This document shows, piece after piece, positions 35,760 through 44,690 of a stretch of 64,000 nt of DNA. The notes beneath the pieces were generated by a model, which was given only the letters and a program-made list of their open reading frames with translations, was not told the origin of the DNA and made no database searches. The first letter of the stretch is position 1. Each line of letters starts with the position of its first letter. The DNA comes from Flavobacterium reichenbachii (GTDB lineage Bacteria > Bacteroidota > Bacteroidia > Flavobacteriales > Flavobacteriaceae). Where the stretch lies: the NCBI RefSeq assembly GCF_002217435.1, contig NZ_MUHF01000012.1, positions 1 to 64,000 of the forward strand. Direction: 5' to 3'. The translations under genes and the position numbers were made by a program.

Positions 35760-36770
35760 TTATTGATCGATGCCAGCCATATTAGCTTCGTCATATCTGG
35801 CGCCGGTTGAAGTGCCAAGCGGAATGATTTTTTCTAATCGATTTATTTCATCGGAAGTTAAAACCATTTGAGCAGCCGCTATATTTTGCTCTACATATTT
35901 TACTCGTTTCGTGCCCGGAATCGCTAAAATATTTTTGGAAGCAATCCACGCCAATGCCAATTGGGAAGCCGTAATATGTTTTTCATCGGCTAATTTCTTG
36001 ATTTCGTTCACCAGCTCAATATTTTTTTGAAACTGTTCGCCCTGAAATCTCGGAATCGCTTTTCTGAAATCATTTTCAGGAAAATCATCAGGACTTTTGA
36101 TATCTCCGGAAATAAAACCTCTACCAAGCGGAGAATACGCTACAAAACCGATTTGTAATTCGTTTAACGTATCTAAAATACCAGACTCTTCAACCGTTCT
36201 TTCAAACAAAGAATATTCTGTTTGTACAGCAGTCAAAGGATGAATTTTATGTGCTTTACGAATCGTTTCCGATGAAACTTCAGATAATCCGATATAACCT
36301 ACTTTTCCTTCTTTTACCAAGTCAGCCATAGCGCCAACAGTTTCTTCAATAGGAGTGTTAGGATCTAATCGGTGTAAATAGTACAAATCGATAAAATCTG
36401 TTCCCAAGTTTTTAAGCGAACGTTCTACTGCTTTTTTTACGTAATCTTTACTTCCGTTAAATTTCCAGGTAAGCTGTTCGTTATCATCGATTTCGTAACC
36501 GAATTTTGTGGCAATAGTATAAGCGTTGCGATTGCCTTTTATGGCTTTAGCAATCAATCTTTCATTGTGTAATGGACCGTACAAATCTGCTGTGTCCAAA
36601 AAGTTTCCTCCTAATTCGAGTGAACGGTGAATAGTTGCAATGGCTTCTTTTTCATCGGCTTTGCCGTAAATGTCCATTCCGGCAATTTGTGTCATTCCCA
36701 TACACCCTAAACCTATATTGGGAACTATAAGTCCCTGATTTCCTAATTTAATTGTTTGTATTGTGCTCAT
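35760..36770 (-). CDS. aldo/keto reductase
   Basis: NADPH-dependent reductase, 336 residues. The AKR tetrad is in place: D59 and Y64 in FLDTADLYGP, K89 in IATKFGYE and H133 in YYLHRLDP. The C-terminal cofactor motif ILAIPGTKRVKYVEQNI is typical of the AKR13-like group (LGCMGMTQI near the N-terminus). Substrate unknown. It is the last gene of a three-gene segment lying between the inverted repeat copies. Confidence 0.93.
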   Translation of the reverse strand: MSTIQTIKLGNQGLIVPNIGLGCMGMTQIAGMDIYGKADEKEAIATIHRSLELGGNFLDTADLYGPLHNERLIAKAIKGNRNAYTIATKFGYEIDDNEQLTWKFNGSKDYVKKAVERSLKNLGTDFIDLYYLHRLDPNTPIEETVGAMADLVKEGKVGYIGLSEVSSETIRKAHKIHPLTAVQTEYSLFERTVEESGILDTLNELQIGFVAYSPLGRGFISGDIKSPDDFPENDFRKAIPRFQGEQFQKNIELVNEIKKLADEKHITASQLALAWIASKNILAIPGTKRVKYVEQNIAAAQMVLTSDEINRLEKIIPLGTSTGARYDEANMAGIDQ

Positions 36771-36884
36771 AATTGCTGTTTGATTTTAAATGAAAATTGA
36801 TACAGCAAAGATCTGGCAGTATTACTTTTATAAAGTATCTAAATCTCGTGTAGTTGTATCCAAAATGAGGTTTTTTGTTTTCTT

Positions 36885-37095
36885 TTGTTTCAGGTTTTCT
36901 TTGTTTTAGGTTTCAGGTTTCAGGTTTCAAGTTGTTGGATTGTGTATTTAACCGCAAAGTTCGCTAAGATTTACGCTAAGAACACAAAGTTAATTTCTCT
37001 GCGAACCTTGCAATAAACCTTAGCGAGCTTTGCGGTAAAATTATGTTCAAAAAACTCGCTTGAAACTTTGAAGCCTGAAACCTGAAACGAGGAAA
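36885..37095 (-). repeat. ~210-bp intergenic repeat, right copy (inverted)
   Basis: Read on the minus strand it follows the element at 33645-33830 in order: TTTCAAGCGAG, a GAACATAATTTTACCGCAAA palindrome opening, AACTTTGTGTTCTTAGCGTA, the closing GCGAACTTTGCGGTTAAATA, then CCAACAACTTGAAACCTGAA and decayed heptamers. The two copies are thus long inverted repeats about 3 kb apart. Confidence 0.9.
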
Positions 37096-37124
37096 AACAT
37101 GAAACCAGAAACAAGAGTTTCCAT

Positions 37125-37160
37125 AAAAAAAGAATGCCGGCATCTCGAAGACGCCGGCAT
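37125..37160 (-). terminator. orphan terminator-like hairpin upstream of katA
   Basis: ATGCCGGC at 37134-37141 pairs with GCCGGCAT at 37153-37160; the A-run at 37125-37131 gives a U-tail on the minus strand. No minus-strand gene is visible between here and katA. The rest of 37170-37380 holds no recognisable feature beyond an ATCAATTTTGAT palindrome near 37349. Confidence 0.6.
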
Positions 37161-37384
37161 CATTTAACTAACCAAAACCAAAATAATAAATAACCAGTTT
37201 ATTACATTACAAAGATCCGACATATATGAATCTATTGCTGTTAAGGTTTTGTTATTACTTTGTTGGACTAAAGTTAAGATTCTAAAACATGCCGTTCTGA
37301 GCTTTTAGCAGCGTTAAATAACTTTTGGTTATTAAAACATAATAACAATCAATTTTGATTATCAATAACGTAAAGATTAGTTTG

Positions 37385-37392
37385 TATATTTG
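37385..37392 (+). promoter_or_regulatory. -7 box of the katA promoter
   Basis: TATATTTG, a perfect TAnnTTTG, ends 23 bp before the catalase ATG. A TTTTG at 37353-37357, inside a palindromic AATCAATTTTGATT, lies somewhat too far upstream for an ideal -33 box; that palindrome could be an operator. Confidence 0.55.
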
Positions 37393-37415
37393 ATAGAACA
37401 TTAAATATCAGCAAT

Positions 37416-38909
37416 ATGGATTCAAACAAAAAATTAACAACAGCAACAGGAACTCCCGTTCCAGACAATCAAAATATACAAACAGCAGGCCCTCGCGGAC
37501 CAGTTTTGTTACAAGATTTTTGGTTTTTAGAAAAAATGGCCCATTTTGATCGTGAGGTAATTCCAGAACGAAGAATGCACGCTAAAGGATCAGGCGCATA
37601 CGGAACTTTTACTGTTACTCACGACATTACAAAATATACAAGAGCCGATATATTTTCTGAAATTGGCAAAAAAACAGAAATGTTTGCACGTTTTTCTACC
37701 GTTGCAGGAGAAAGAGGAGCAGCTGATGCCGAAAGAGATATTCGCGGTTTTGCTTTGAAATTTTATACCAATGAAGGAAATTGGGATTTGGTAGGAAATA
37801 ATACTCCGGTATTCTTTTTCCGTGATCCAATGAAATTTCCAGACCTTAATCACGCAGTAAAACGTGATCCAAAAACCAATTTAAGAAGTGCTGATAACAA
37901 TTGGGATTTTTGGACATTACTGCCAGAAGCTTTGCATCAGGTTACTATTGTAATGAGTGATCGCGGTATTCCGAGATCTTACAGACAAATGCACGGATTT
38001 GGAAGTCATACGTTTAGTTTTATCAATCATCAAAACGAAAGACATTATGTGAAATTTCACTTTGTAACGCAGCAAGGAATCGATAATCTTTCTGATGAAG
38101 AAGCAGCGAAATTAGTTGGAGGCGATCGCGAAAGCCACCAAAGAGATTTATTTGATGCTATTGAAGAAGGTAATTTTCCAAAATGGAAAATGTTCGTTCA
38201 GATCATGACCGAAGAACAAGCAGAAAATTATCGTTTTCACCCTTTCGATTTGACTAAAGTTTGGTTGAAAAGCGATTTCCCGTTAATTCCGGTAGGAGAA
38301 TTTGAACTAAATAAAAATCCTGAAAACTATTTTGCAGAGGTAGAACAAGCGGCTTTTAATCCGGCACACGTTCCTCCTGGAATTAGTTTTTCACCAGATA
38401 AAATGCTTCAGGCGCGTTTGTTCTCTTATGGAGATGCACATCGTTACCGTTTGGGTGTAAACAATTTTCAAATTCCGGTAAATTCATCCAGATGTCCTTA
38501 CAATACTTTTCATAGAGATGGCGCCATGCGCGTAGATGGAAATAATGGATCTAAAAAACATTATGAGCCAAATAGTTTTGGAGAGCTGCAAGAACAGCCA
38601 GAATTCAAAGAACCGCCATTAAAACTTCATGGAGATGCGTACGCGCATAATTTTAGAGATGATGATAATGATTACTTTACGCAGCCAGGTTTACTTTTCC
38701 GTTTATTGACAGAAGAGAAAAAACAACTTTTGTTCAAAAATACTGCAGGACAGGTAGGAGGAGCACAGCCATTTATCCAAATCCGCCACATCAGAAACTG
38801 CTACAAAGCAGATCCTGCTTACGGAGAAGGCGTAGCAAATGCACTGGGTCTGACAATGGAACAGGTAAATAATTTTTCTGATCCAAGATTGTTGATTGAA
38901 GTGAGGTAA
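37416..38909 (+). CDS. katA: monofunctional haem catalase
   Basis: Dismutates hydrogen peroxide. 497 residues, the usual size of small-subunit clade 3 catalases. Distal haem residues H55 ([12 protein letters not shown]) and N128 ([13 protein letters not shown]) and the proximal ligand tyrosine Y338 ([14 protein letters not shown]) are all present. Cytoplasmic, no signal peptide. With dps and csbD it gives this stretch an oxidative-stress flavour, though it has its own promoter. Confidence 0.97.
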   Translation: MDSNKKLTTATGTPVPDNQNIQTAGPRGPVLLQDFWFLEKMAHFDREVIPERRMHAKGSGAYGTFTVTHDITKYTRADIFSEIGKKTEMFARFSTVAGERGAADAERDIRGFALKFYTNEGNWDLVGNNTPVFFFRDPMKFPDLNHAVKRDPKTNLRSADNNWDFWTLLPEALHQVTIVMSDRGIPRSYRQMHGFGSHTFSFINHQNERHYVKFHFVTQQGIDNLSDEEAAKLVGGDRESHQRDLFDAIEEGNFPKWKMFVQIMTEEQAENYRFHPFDLTKVWLKSDFPLIPVGEFELNKNPENYFAEVEQAAFNPAHVPPGISFSPDKMLQARLFSYGDAHRYRLGVNNFQIPVNSSRCPYNTFHRDGAMRVDGNNGSKKHYEPNSFGELQEQPEFKEPPLKLHGDAYAHNFRDDDNDYFTQPGLLFRLLTEEKKQLLFKNTAGQVGGAQPFIQIRHIRNCYKADPAYGEGVANALGLTMEQVNNFSDPRLLIEVR

Positions 38910-38957
38910 AAAAAAGGTTCTGAGGTGCTAAGGCGCTAAGGTTCTTGATTTAAAATT

Positions 38958-38989
38958 AAACCCGACAGGTTTCAAAGCCTGTCGGGTTT
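38958..38989. repeat. single stem of the 119-bp repeat family
   Basis: AAACCCGACAGG pairs with CCTGTCGGGTTT across a short loop, the same hairpin as in the 14.0-15.2 kb array, but without the rest of the unit. Located 48 bp after katA, it may serve as its terminator. The 38912-38945 stretch in front is a CTAAG-type dispersed repeat. Confidence 0.75.
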
Positions 38990-39012
38990 GTCTGCTTTAT
39001 AATCTTTTATTT

Positions 39013-39115
39013 AAACTGGACTGAAGTCCAGCTCTACAATATCATTTGTTTCTTCGGAACTATAAAAGAGCCTTTGGCTCGAACTATATTGCAGGGCCGG
39101 ACTTCAGTCCGGTTT
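39013..39115. repeat. MITE-like inverted-repeat element
   Basis: Outer arms contain ACTGGACTGAAGTCC (from 39015) and GGACTTCAGTCCGGTTT (ending 39114); an inner hairpin AGAGCC-TTT-GGCTC lies near 39067-39080. About 103 bp, no coding capacity. It is followed by CTTAGCATCTTAGCAACTTA-type short repeats to 39175. Confidence 0.75.
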
Positions 39116-39182
39116 ATATAATTTCAATTAAGAAAACTTAGCATCTTAGCAACTTAGCATCTTAGTATCTTAGAAAAAAACC

Positions 39183-40037
39183 TTAAGAAAAAACAACTGT
39201 TTTATTACTATAAACCATTGTCTTACGCTCAGCATGAAGTTTGATAGCTCTTGCCAAAACAATACGTTCCAAATCTCTTCCTTTCATAATAAAATCTTCT
39301 ACAGAATGTATGTGTGAAACTCTGGCAATATCTTGTTCAATAATTGGACCTTCATCTAATTCTTCGGTTACATAATGACTTGTAGCTCCAATAATTTTTA
39401 CGCCGCGTTTAAAAGCAGAATGATAGGGTTTTGCACCCGGAAAGGCAGGTAAAAAAGAATGGTGAATATTGATAATTTTATTCTCGTAAAGCGAAATCAA
39501 CTTTGGCGTAATAATCTGCATGTAGCGCGCTAAGACAATAAAATTAATCTGATATTTATTTAGCAGTTCAATCTGTTTGGCTTCGCCTTCTTCTTTGTTG
39601 TCTTTTGTAAATGGCACACAATGAAACGGAATATCAAAACGCTCTGCAATAGATCGCAAATCATTGTGATTGCTTATAATTACGGGAATTTCAACGCTTA
39701 ATTCACCAGCACTGTAACGACCCAAAATATCAAACAGACAGTGATCGTATTTAGATACAAACAAAGCCATTTTTGGTTTCTGTTCCTGATTATATACATC
39801 CCATGACATATCAAAATCTACAGCGAGAGTTTGGTTAAACTCTTCTTTTATAAGATCAAGACTACTATTCTGATTATTAAATTCGCATTCAAGACGCATA
39901 AAAAAAACATTTTGTTCCACATCTACATGCTGGTCAATGTAAGTAATGTTTCCTTCAACTTTTGCAATAAAAGTAGTCACTGCAGCAATAATTCCTTTTT
40001 GGTCTCTGCAATGAATCAGAATAGTTATTTTTTGCAT
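39183..40037 (-). CDS. purU: formyltetrahydrofolate deformylase
   Basis: Hydrolyses 10-formyl-THF to formate and THF. 284 residues: an N-terminal ACT domain (ILIHCRDQKGIIAAVTTFIA at about 6-25) and a formyl-transferase domain with the catalytic set N190, H192 and D228 (INIHHSFLPAFPGAKPYHSA, TEELDEGPIIEQD). The FDIPFHCVPFTKDNKEE segment is typical of PurU rather than PurN. Single gene. Confidence 0.95.
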   Translation of the reverse strand: MQKITILIHCRDQKGIIAAVTTFIAKVEGNITYIDQHVDVEQNVFFMRLECEFNNQNSSLDLIKEEFNQTLAVDFDMSWDVYNQEQKPKMALFVSKYDHCLFDILGRYSAGELSVEIPVIISNHNDLRSIAERFDIPFHCVPFTKDNKEEGEAKQIELLNKYQINFIVLARYMQIITPKLISLYENKIINIHHSFLPAFPGAKPYHSAFKRGVKIIGATSHYVTEELDEGPIIEQDIARVSHIHSVEDFIMKGRDLERIVLARAIKLHAERKTMVYSNKTVVFS

Positions 40038-40143
40038 TTTGGTTTATTAGTTAATCGGTTAATTGCTGCTCTTTTTAATCGTTTAGCGCTTGATTGTAAT
40101 TGCGATTACTCCACTAAACGATAAAAAAGTTTAACAGTAAAAA

Positions 40144-40866
40144 TTATTTTTTATCCTGCATAGCAAATACTTTTTGCAGTAAAGGTGTCGTTCTTGCATT
40201 AATATTAGTACGAATATCTTTTTCTTCAACAGCAATCATTTTAAAAACCCCTGCCAAAGCCTGATTCGTAGTATAGTCTGTTAAATCGGGATTTACTTTT
40301 TTCACTAAGGGAAGCGTGTTGTATTTATTGATGATGTTTTTCCAAACCACATCGGCACCCACTTTTTCGAAAGAACTTTTAATCACCGGATTAAACTTCG
40401 TGTACAAAGCAGCATTGGTGCCTTTTTGTAAATAGGTAGTTGCAGCATTTTCACTTCCCAACAAAATATTTTTAGCATCGGTAAAAGACATATTTTTTAC
40501 AGCCGAAACAAATATTGGAGTTGCTTCTTTTACAGCATCTTCCGCTGCGCGGTTCAGCACTTTAATTCCTTCGTCTGCAAGAGAGCTTAAACCTACTTTA
40601 CGTAAAGTAGCGTCTACTTTTTTTAATTCTTCCGGCATTAAAATTTTTACAGCTTCATTTTTATAAAAACCATCTTCGGCGGTCAATTTACTCACTTGCT
40701 GCGTAATTCCTTTGTTTAGAGCTTCTTTTAATCCAGAAGCAATATCAACGCCTCCAACTGCTGTAATTTGAGTGGATAACTTTGCAAGTTTTTGAGCTAA
40801 AGTTTCTTTTACTTGAGCATATGAGCTGAGAGAAAATACAAGCGATAAAATTAAAATCTTTTTCAT
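40144..40866 (-). CDS. DUF4197 family secreted protein
   Basis: 240 residues from the internal ATG (MKKILILSLVFSLSSYAQ), which gives a clean signal peptide; the frame is open eight codons further. The mature protein is helical and shows the DUF4197 blocks: GGVDIASGLKEALNKGITQQ, the YKNEAVKILMPEELKKV stretch, NRAAEDAVKEATPIFVSAVK and LVKKVNPDLTDYTTNQALAG. Predicted periplasmic; role unknown. Confidence 0.9.
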   Translation of the reverse strand: MKKILILSLVFSLSSYAQVKETLAQKLAKLSTQITAVGGVDIASGLKEALNKGITQQVSKLTAEDGFYKNEAVKILMPEELKKVDATLRKVGLSSLADEGIKVLNRAAEDAVKEATPIFVSAVKNMSFTDAKNILLGSENAATTYLQKGTNAALYTKFNPVIKSSFEKVGADVVWKNIINKYNTLPLVKKVNPDLTDYTTNQALAGVFKMIAVEEKDIRTNINARTTPLLQKVFAMQDKK

Positions 40867-41043
40867 TAGGCAGGTTTTATTAAGTTTCAAAAATACTACT
40901 TATTCAAAAATAAAGCCACAATTTTATTTGGGGAGCAGCGATATTTTGTTTCATAATTAACACTTGGGTCCAGATTAGAAGTTTTTGCTTTCAAAAGAGA
41001 TAAAAATAAGTCGTGAACTATAGGATTTGTTATAAATCTTTAA

Positions 41044-41619
41044 TCAGGGCCAATACATTCTGTGATTGTAATTCCAATATGTTTTGGTAGAAATATATAA
41101 TGTTTTTTGTTCTGGAATAGCGAGATTGTTTTCATCTAAAAATTTAATTCTAATGATTTTTTCAGAAGTATCGTCTCTCATATTTATATTTCCTTCGGCA
41201 TCATCAATTAGTTTCTTTTTTTGAAGATAAATATCCGGTTTTTCGATCATAAAAATAACTGCGGCTTCATTTTGTGATTCATGTTCGCCGGCAGGTTTTC
41301 CGTTTTGGTCAAATGTTTCCAGACGCTGGAGGTAATGTTTGTCATAATAAAAAAGCTGAAAGGCAATACCGCCATGAAGTACCTGCAGTTTATAATTTAA
41401 AAGCTGGAATCGTAATATCTGATTCTGTTTATTTGTAAGTTCAATAGATCCATTCCCTTCTTTGTCGACATTATTGTATAAAATTCTGAATGGTTTAGAA
41501 AACGAGGTAATACGATTGACATAATTAATAGGTGTATTTTGGGCTTTTATACCTATAACGCTGCACAATGCCAGCAAAATAAATAGAATTCTAAGTTTTT
41601 TATTGTGTGTAAATTTCAT
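41044..41619 (-). CDS. secreted hypothetical protein
   Basis: 191 residues with a signal peptide (KKLRILFILLALCSVIGIKA, preceded by a short basic start). The mature part is beta-rich with ELTNKQNQILRFQLLNYKL and an alternation of charged strands. No family recognised. It starts 9 bp after the end of the Coa1-like gene, so the two form an operon. Confidence 0.6.
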   Translation of the reverse strand: MKFTHNKKLRILFILLALCSVIGIKAQNTPINYVNRITSFSKPFRILYNNVDKEGNGSIELTNKQNQILRFQLLNYKLQVLHGGIAFQLFYYDKHYLQRLETFDQNGKPAGEHESQNEAAVIFMIEKPDIYLQKKKLIDDAEGNINMRDDTSEKIIRIKFLDENNLAIPEQKTLYISTKTYWNYNHRMYWP

Positions 41620-41628
41620 TGATAGGAT

Positions 41629-42048
41629 TTATTTCTTCAGTAAATCAATTTCCTCCTTAGTATCATTAACATAAACAGTCAATTCATCAAATTTCCATTT
41701 TACTTTTTTGTGTGCGTTGACAAAGAGAATACCTGTTCCCTTAGATCCTTTTATAGGAATTTCTATATTACAGTTACCAGTTTCATTGCTTACATTAATA
41801 TTTCCAGAAACCATTCCGTCTTTCTCAATAGTATTTCCCAGTTTCTGAATCACTTCTTGATTGTGCTGTGCTTCATACATAGCCTGTTTGTAAGCATCAG
41901 AATTGGTCATCATAGAAGTAACGCCAAAGAAAAGGCCTCCGATAAGCAGGCAAAAAAGTAAAATAAGACTTAAACAACCTGTCGGTACAAACCATTTCCA
42001 GTTTCTGTCCCACCAGCTTTTTCTAGGTTGATAATAATCGTCTTCCAT
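41629..42048 (-). CDS. Coa1-like membrane protein
   Basis: 139 residues. A polar, tryptophan-rich start (RKSWWDRNWKWFVPTGCLSL) runs into one membrane helix (about 20-42), followed by a soluble domain with EVIQKLGNTIEKDGMVSGNI and IEIPIKGSKGTGILFVNAHK. This layout is that of Bacteroidota proteins annotated as cytochrome c oxidase assembly factor Coa1 family; a real role in oxidase assembly is not established, and no oxidase genes are near. First gene of a two-gene unit. Confidence 0.75.
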   Translation of the reverse strand: MEDDYYQPRKSWWDRNWKWFVPTGCLSLILLFCLLIGGLFFGVTSMMTNSDAYKQAMYEAQHNQEVIQKLGNTIEKDGMVSGNINVSNETGNCNIEIPIKGSKGTGILFVNAHKKVKWKFDELTVYVNDTKEEIDLLKK

Positions 42049-42323
42049 TTTTAAAATGTGTTTTTAATTAATAAGCAGAAAGATATTATTATTTTTAATA
42101 CTAAAGCATTATTTTAAAATTCTGCCTAAAAAAAATCACCTTATAATTATAAGATGATTTTCTGATTTAAATTAGCGATTACTAAAAGCAATTTCTTCAA
42201 GTGGTTTAGTACTTATGAAACAATAGGAATTGCAAATTTGAAATAGCTTATCTCTAATTTTTAATATATAAGCGCTTTTATATACTTCTTTTATTTATAA
42301 CTTAACTTGTGCCTGATGTAATT

Positions 42324-42656
42324 CTAATGAGGATTGTAAATGGATTTATTTGTATTTAAATCTATTAGAATTGCATCGGTATAATCTTTACCTCCTTTTA
42401 TTAAGTAAAAGAGTGATTTTACGACATAGATTGGTCCGTATGGAAATATTCTCCAGCCCGTAGATAAGTTTAAATAGAAGTGTTTCAAAGCAAATTTGAA
42501 AGTACTTTCGTTTGGGCGGATAAAGTAAATATTAGATTGCTTAATTCTTTTTACCATCTTAGAAAAGATAAAAGGAAAGGCAACAAATTTTGCTCCCTGT
42601 TGAATTAAGACGTTTATTTCAAACATTGTTAGGCCTTCGATATTATTTGTCTTCAT
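42324..42656 (-). CDS. conserved hypothetical protein
   Basis: 110 residues without signal peptide. It opens with FEINVLIQQGAKFVAFPFIF and has a NLSTGWRIFPYGPIYVVKSL segment and GGKDYTDAILIDL at the end. From memory this pattern (an -INxLVxxGAKFV- start and a GW-xxP-GPIY centre) belongs to a common uncharacterised Bacteroidota family. Isolated gene; the 42049-42323 gap shows only AT-rich sequence and a weak hairpin near 42133-42165. Confidence 0.6.
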   Translation of the reverse strand: MKTNNIEGLTMFEINVLIQQGAKFVAFPFIFSKMVKRIKQSNIYFIRPNESTFKFALKHFYLNLSTGWRIFPYGPIYVVKSLFYLIKGGKDYTDAILIDLNTNKSIYNPH

Positions 42657-42790
42657 AATAATGTAGGTTTTAAATATTATAAAAAAGAATTATAATTTGA
42701 GTCCAAAAATCATAATTTTTTAGGTAGAAAATTACCTGTAAAGGATTTAAAAGTATTAAATTATGTTTTTGTTTGGTATGTAAAGAGATT

Positions 42791-42830
42791 AAAAAAGTGA
42801 GAACTTATCATATATTGATAAATTCTCACT
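42791..42830 (-). terminator. terminator of the L,D-transpeptidase gene
   Basis: AGTGAGAACTTATCA at 42796-42810 pairs with TGATAAATTCTCACT at 42816-42830 with one mismatch; the A-run at 42791-42796 gives a U-tail on the minus strand. Confidence 0.85.
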
Positions 42831-42849
42831 AAAATTTAATAGAATTATA

Positions 42850-44397
42850 TTATTGAGCTACAACTGCATTCTGACCGACTGATTCCTGGTCTCTTTCATA
42901 TACATCCTGAAAGAATCCAACTTCGCCATTTTCATTTACTAATGAAGTAAAATAACAAATATAGATTGGCACTTTTTTAGATAATTTAAAGCTGTTTTCT
43001 GTTTTACCAGCCATTGCTTTATCGATTTTTTCCTGAGTCCATTCTGGATAATCCTGCAGCATTGCTACAGCCAGTTCTTTTGCCATTTTTACATTGATAC
43101 AACCATGGCTGAATGTTCTTTTTTCAAAATCAAACAATGTTTTAGATGGTGTATCGTGCATATAAATATCATCTGGATTCGGAAACATAAATTTTACTAA
43201 ACCTAATGAGTTATCCGGACCTGGTTTTTGTCTTACCTGACCGTTTACCATTTCCATATTTTTCTCTGCAAGATAATTTGGATCTGATGCAATTTTAGAT
43301 TTTAATTCGTTTTGTACAATACTTTGCGGTACTGTCCAATATGGACTAAAAACAATTCTATCAATTTCACCGTTAAAAATCGTTGTTTTAGTTAATGGCG
43401 CTCCAACAAAAACTGGTGAAGTCATTTGTACTTTTCCATTTTTAACATATACCATTTCATAAGAAGGAACATTTACTAAAACATATTCATCATTTGTTGC
43501 AATTTGAGCAGCAATAGCACGACATCTTTCCATGTTTAACTGTAAAGTTTCCATTTTTTCAGAAAGCGGAACATTCATTTCTTTAATGTGTTCTTCTGCA
43601 AGAATATAGTTTGGTTTAAATCCGTTACGAACTTTATATTTCATTACGGCATCCATTAATTCACGGTCGTAAACATCGCTTTTAGAATCTTCTTTTAAAT
43701 CTCCTAATAAATACAAACGATTTCTAACTTGTGCAATTGTGCTTGAAACTGCATCTGGACGAAGCTCTTTATATGGAGTTTCTGCAACAATTGGTTTCCA
43801 TTTGTGAGAACGATCTAATTTTTTATATTTACTTAAAACATTCTGCAATTTGTAATATTGATCATACTGCACTTTTGCATCTGTTGATGCAGTTGCAGTA
43901 GATTGTTCAATAGTACTGTAGTTTAGAAAATCTTTCAGCAGAGCATCATAAGAAAGCTTTTTTGTGTCTGGATTATTTTTTTTAGCGTACACTACATATA
44001 AGGAACTCAAAAGCATATCAGCATCTGTTTTAGAAAGATTTGATTCTGATGAAGAATCAAAAAGCTGATCAATTTCTTTTTGGTAAGGAATAACTAAATC
44101 ATTTGATTTTTTTGCTTTTTCATATAATACAGATCCAAATTCATTGATTTCATTCTCATCATACCAAATAGTACCCAAGGTTCTGGTTTTGTATAATGAC
44201 ATGACATCAGATTTGTATTTTTTTAAATCAGAATATCTTCTGAAAAAGTCATTTGCAGTCTCGCTGTCTTCATCAGTATTGTACGCGGCTGCAGCGTTTA
44301 GTTTTTTATCTAAAAGATTGCTGCTTTCAATTGTGTTGAAAGAAGTCATAAAAAAACTTGCAATAATTATGGTGGTGATTGAAGATAAAGTTTTCAT
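42850..44397 (-). CDS. murein L,D-transpeptidase, YcbB-like
   Basis: Forms 3-3 peptidoglycan cross-links or attaches other groups to meso-DAP. 515 residues: signal peptide at about 1-22, a helical region, a peptidoglycan-binding-like segment (AQVRNRLYLLGDL ... LMDAVMKYKVRNGF at about 222-260) and a YkuD catalytic domain at about 300-450 with the active site HGCINV (H431, C433) preceded by IYMHDTPSK. This order matches the large YcbB/LdtD group. Single gene with its own terminator. The 44398-44690 gap before icmF holds nothing recognisable. Confidence 0.92.
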   Translation of the reverse strand: MKTLSSITTIIIASFFMTSFNTIESSNLLDKKLNAAAAYNTDEDSETANDFFRRYSDLKKYKSDVMSLYKTRTLGTIWYDENEINEFGSVLYEKAKKSNDLVIPYQKEIDQLFDSSSESNLSKTDADMLLSSLYVVYAKKNNPDTKKLSYDALLKDFLNYSTIEQSTATASTDAKVQYDQYYKLQNVLSKYKKLDRSHKWKPIVAETPYKELRPDAVSSTIAQVRNRLYLLGDLKEDSKSDVYDRELMDAVMKYKVRNGFKPNYILAEEHIKEMNVPLSEKMETLQLNMERCRAIAAQIATNDEYVLVNVPSYEMVYVKNGKVQMTSPVFVGAPLTKTTIFNGEIDRIVFSPYWTVPQSIVQNELKSKIASDPNYLAEKNMEMVNGQVRQKPGPDNSLGLVKFMFPNPDDIYMHDTPSKTLFDFEKRTFSHGCINVKMAKELAVAMLQDYPEWTQEKIDKAMAGKTENSFKLSKKVPIYICYFTSLVNENGEVGFFQDVYERDQESVGQNAVVAQ

Positions 44398-44690
44398 TTT
44401 AAATTAATTTTTACGTTACTATTTAAGCTTCTAGTTTTGGCAAAAATTTGGGGCATTTCTACATTGCTAAATTACTGTAGTAGTCTGTAAGACATGTTTT
44501 TATATTTTCTTTAAATGTTGCGAAATTGCCATGTCTTTAAGGTTTCTTTAACTATATAAGATTCATATCGAGATTGTTACCTCTTATTTATGTTAAAAAG
44601 AGTTCTTTTTTAGAGAACATAAAGGCTCGCGGTGTGTTCGAATATTAAAATATTTTGTAAATTGCCCTCAAAAATTATCATATTCATAAA

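Noticed and set aside
44398..44690. Searched for a cobalamin riboswitch upstream of icmF.
   Set aside because: No B12-box-like conserved string or multi-stem structure could be seen; the gap looks like plain AT-rich DNA.
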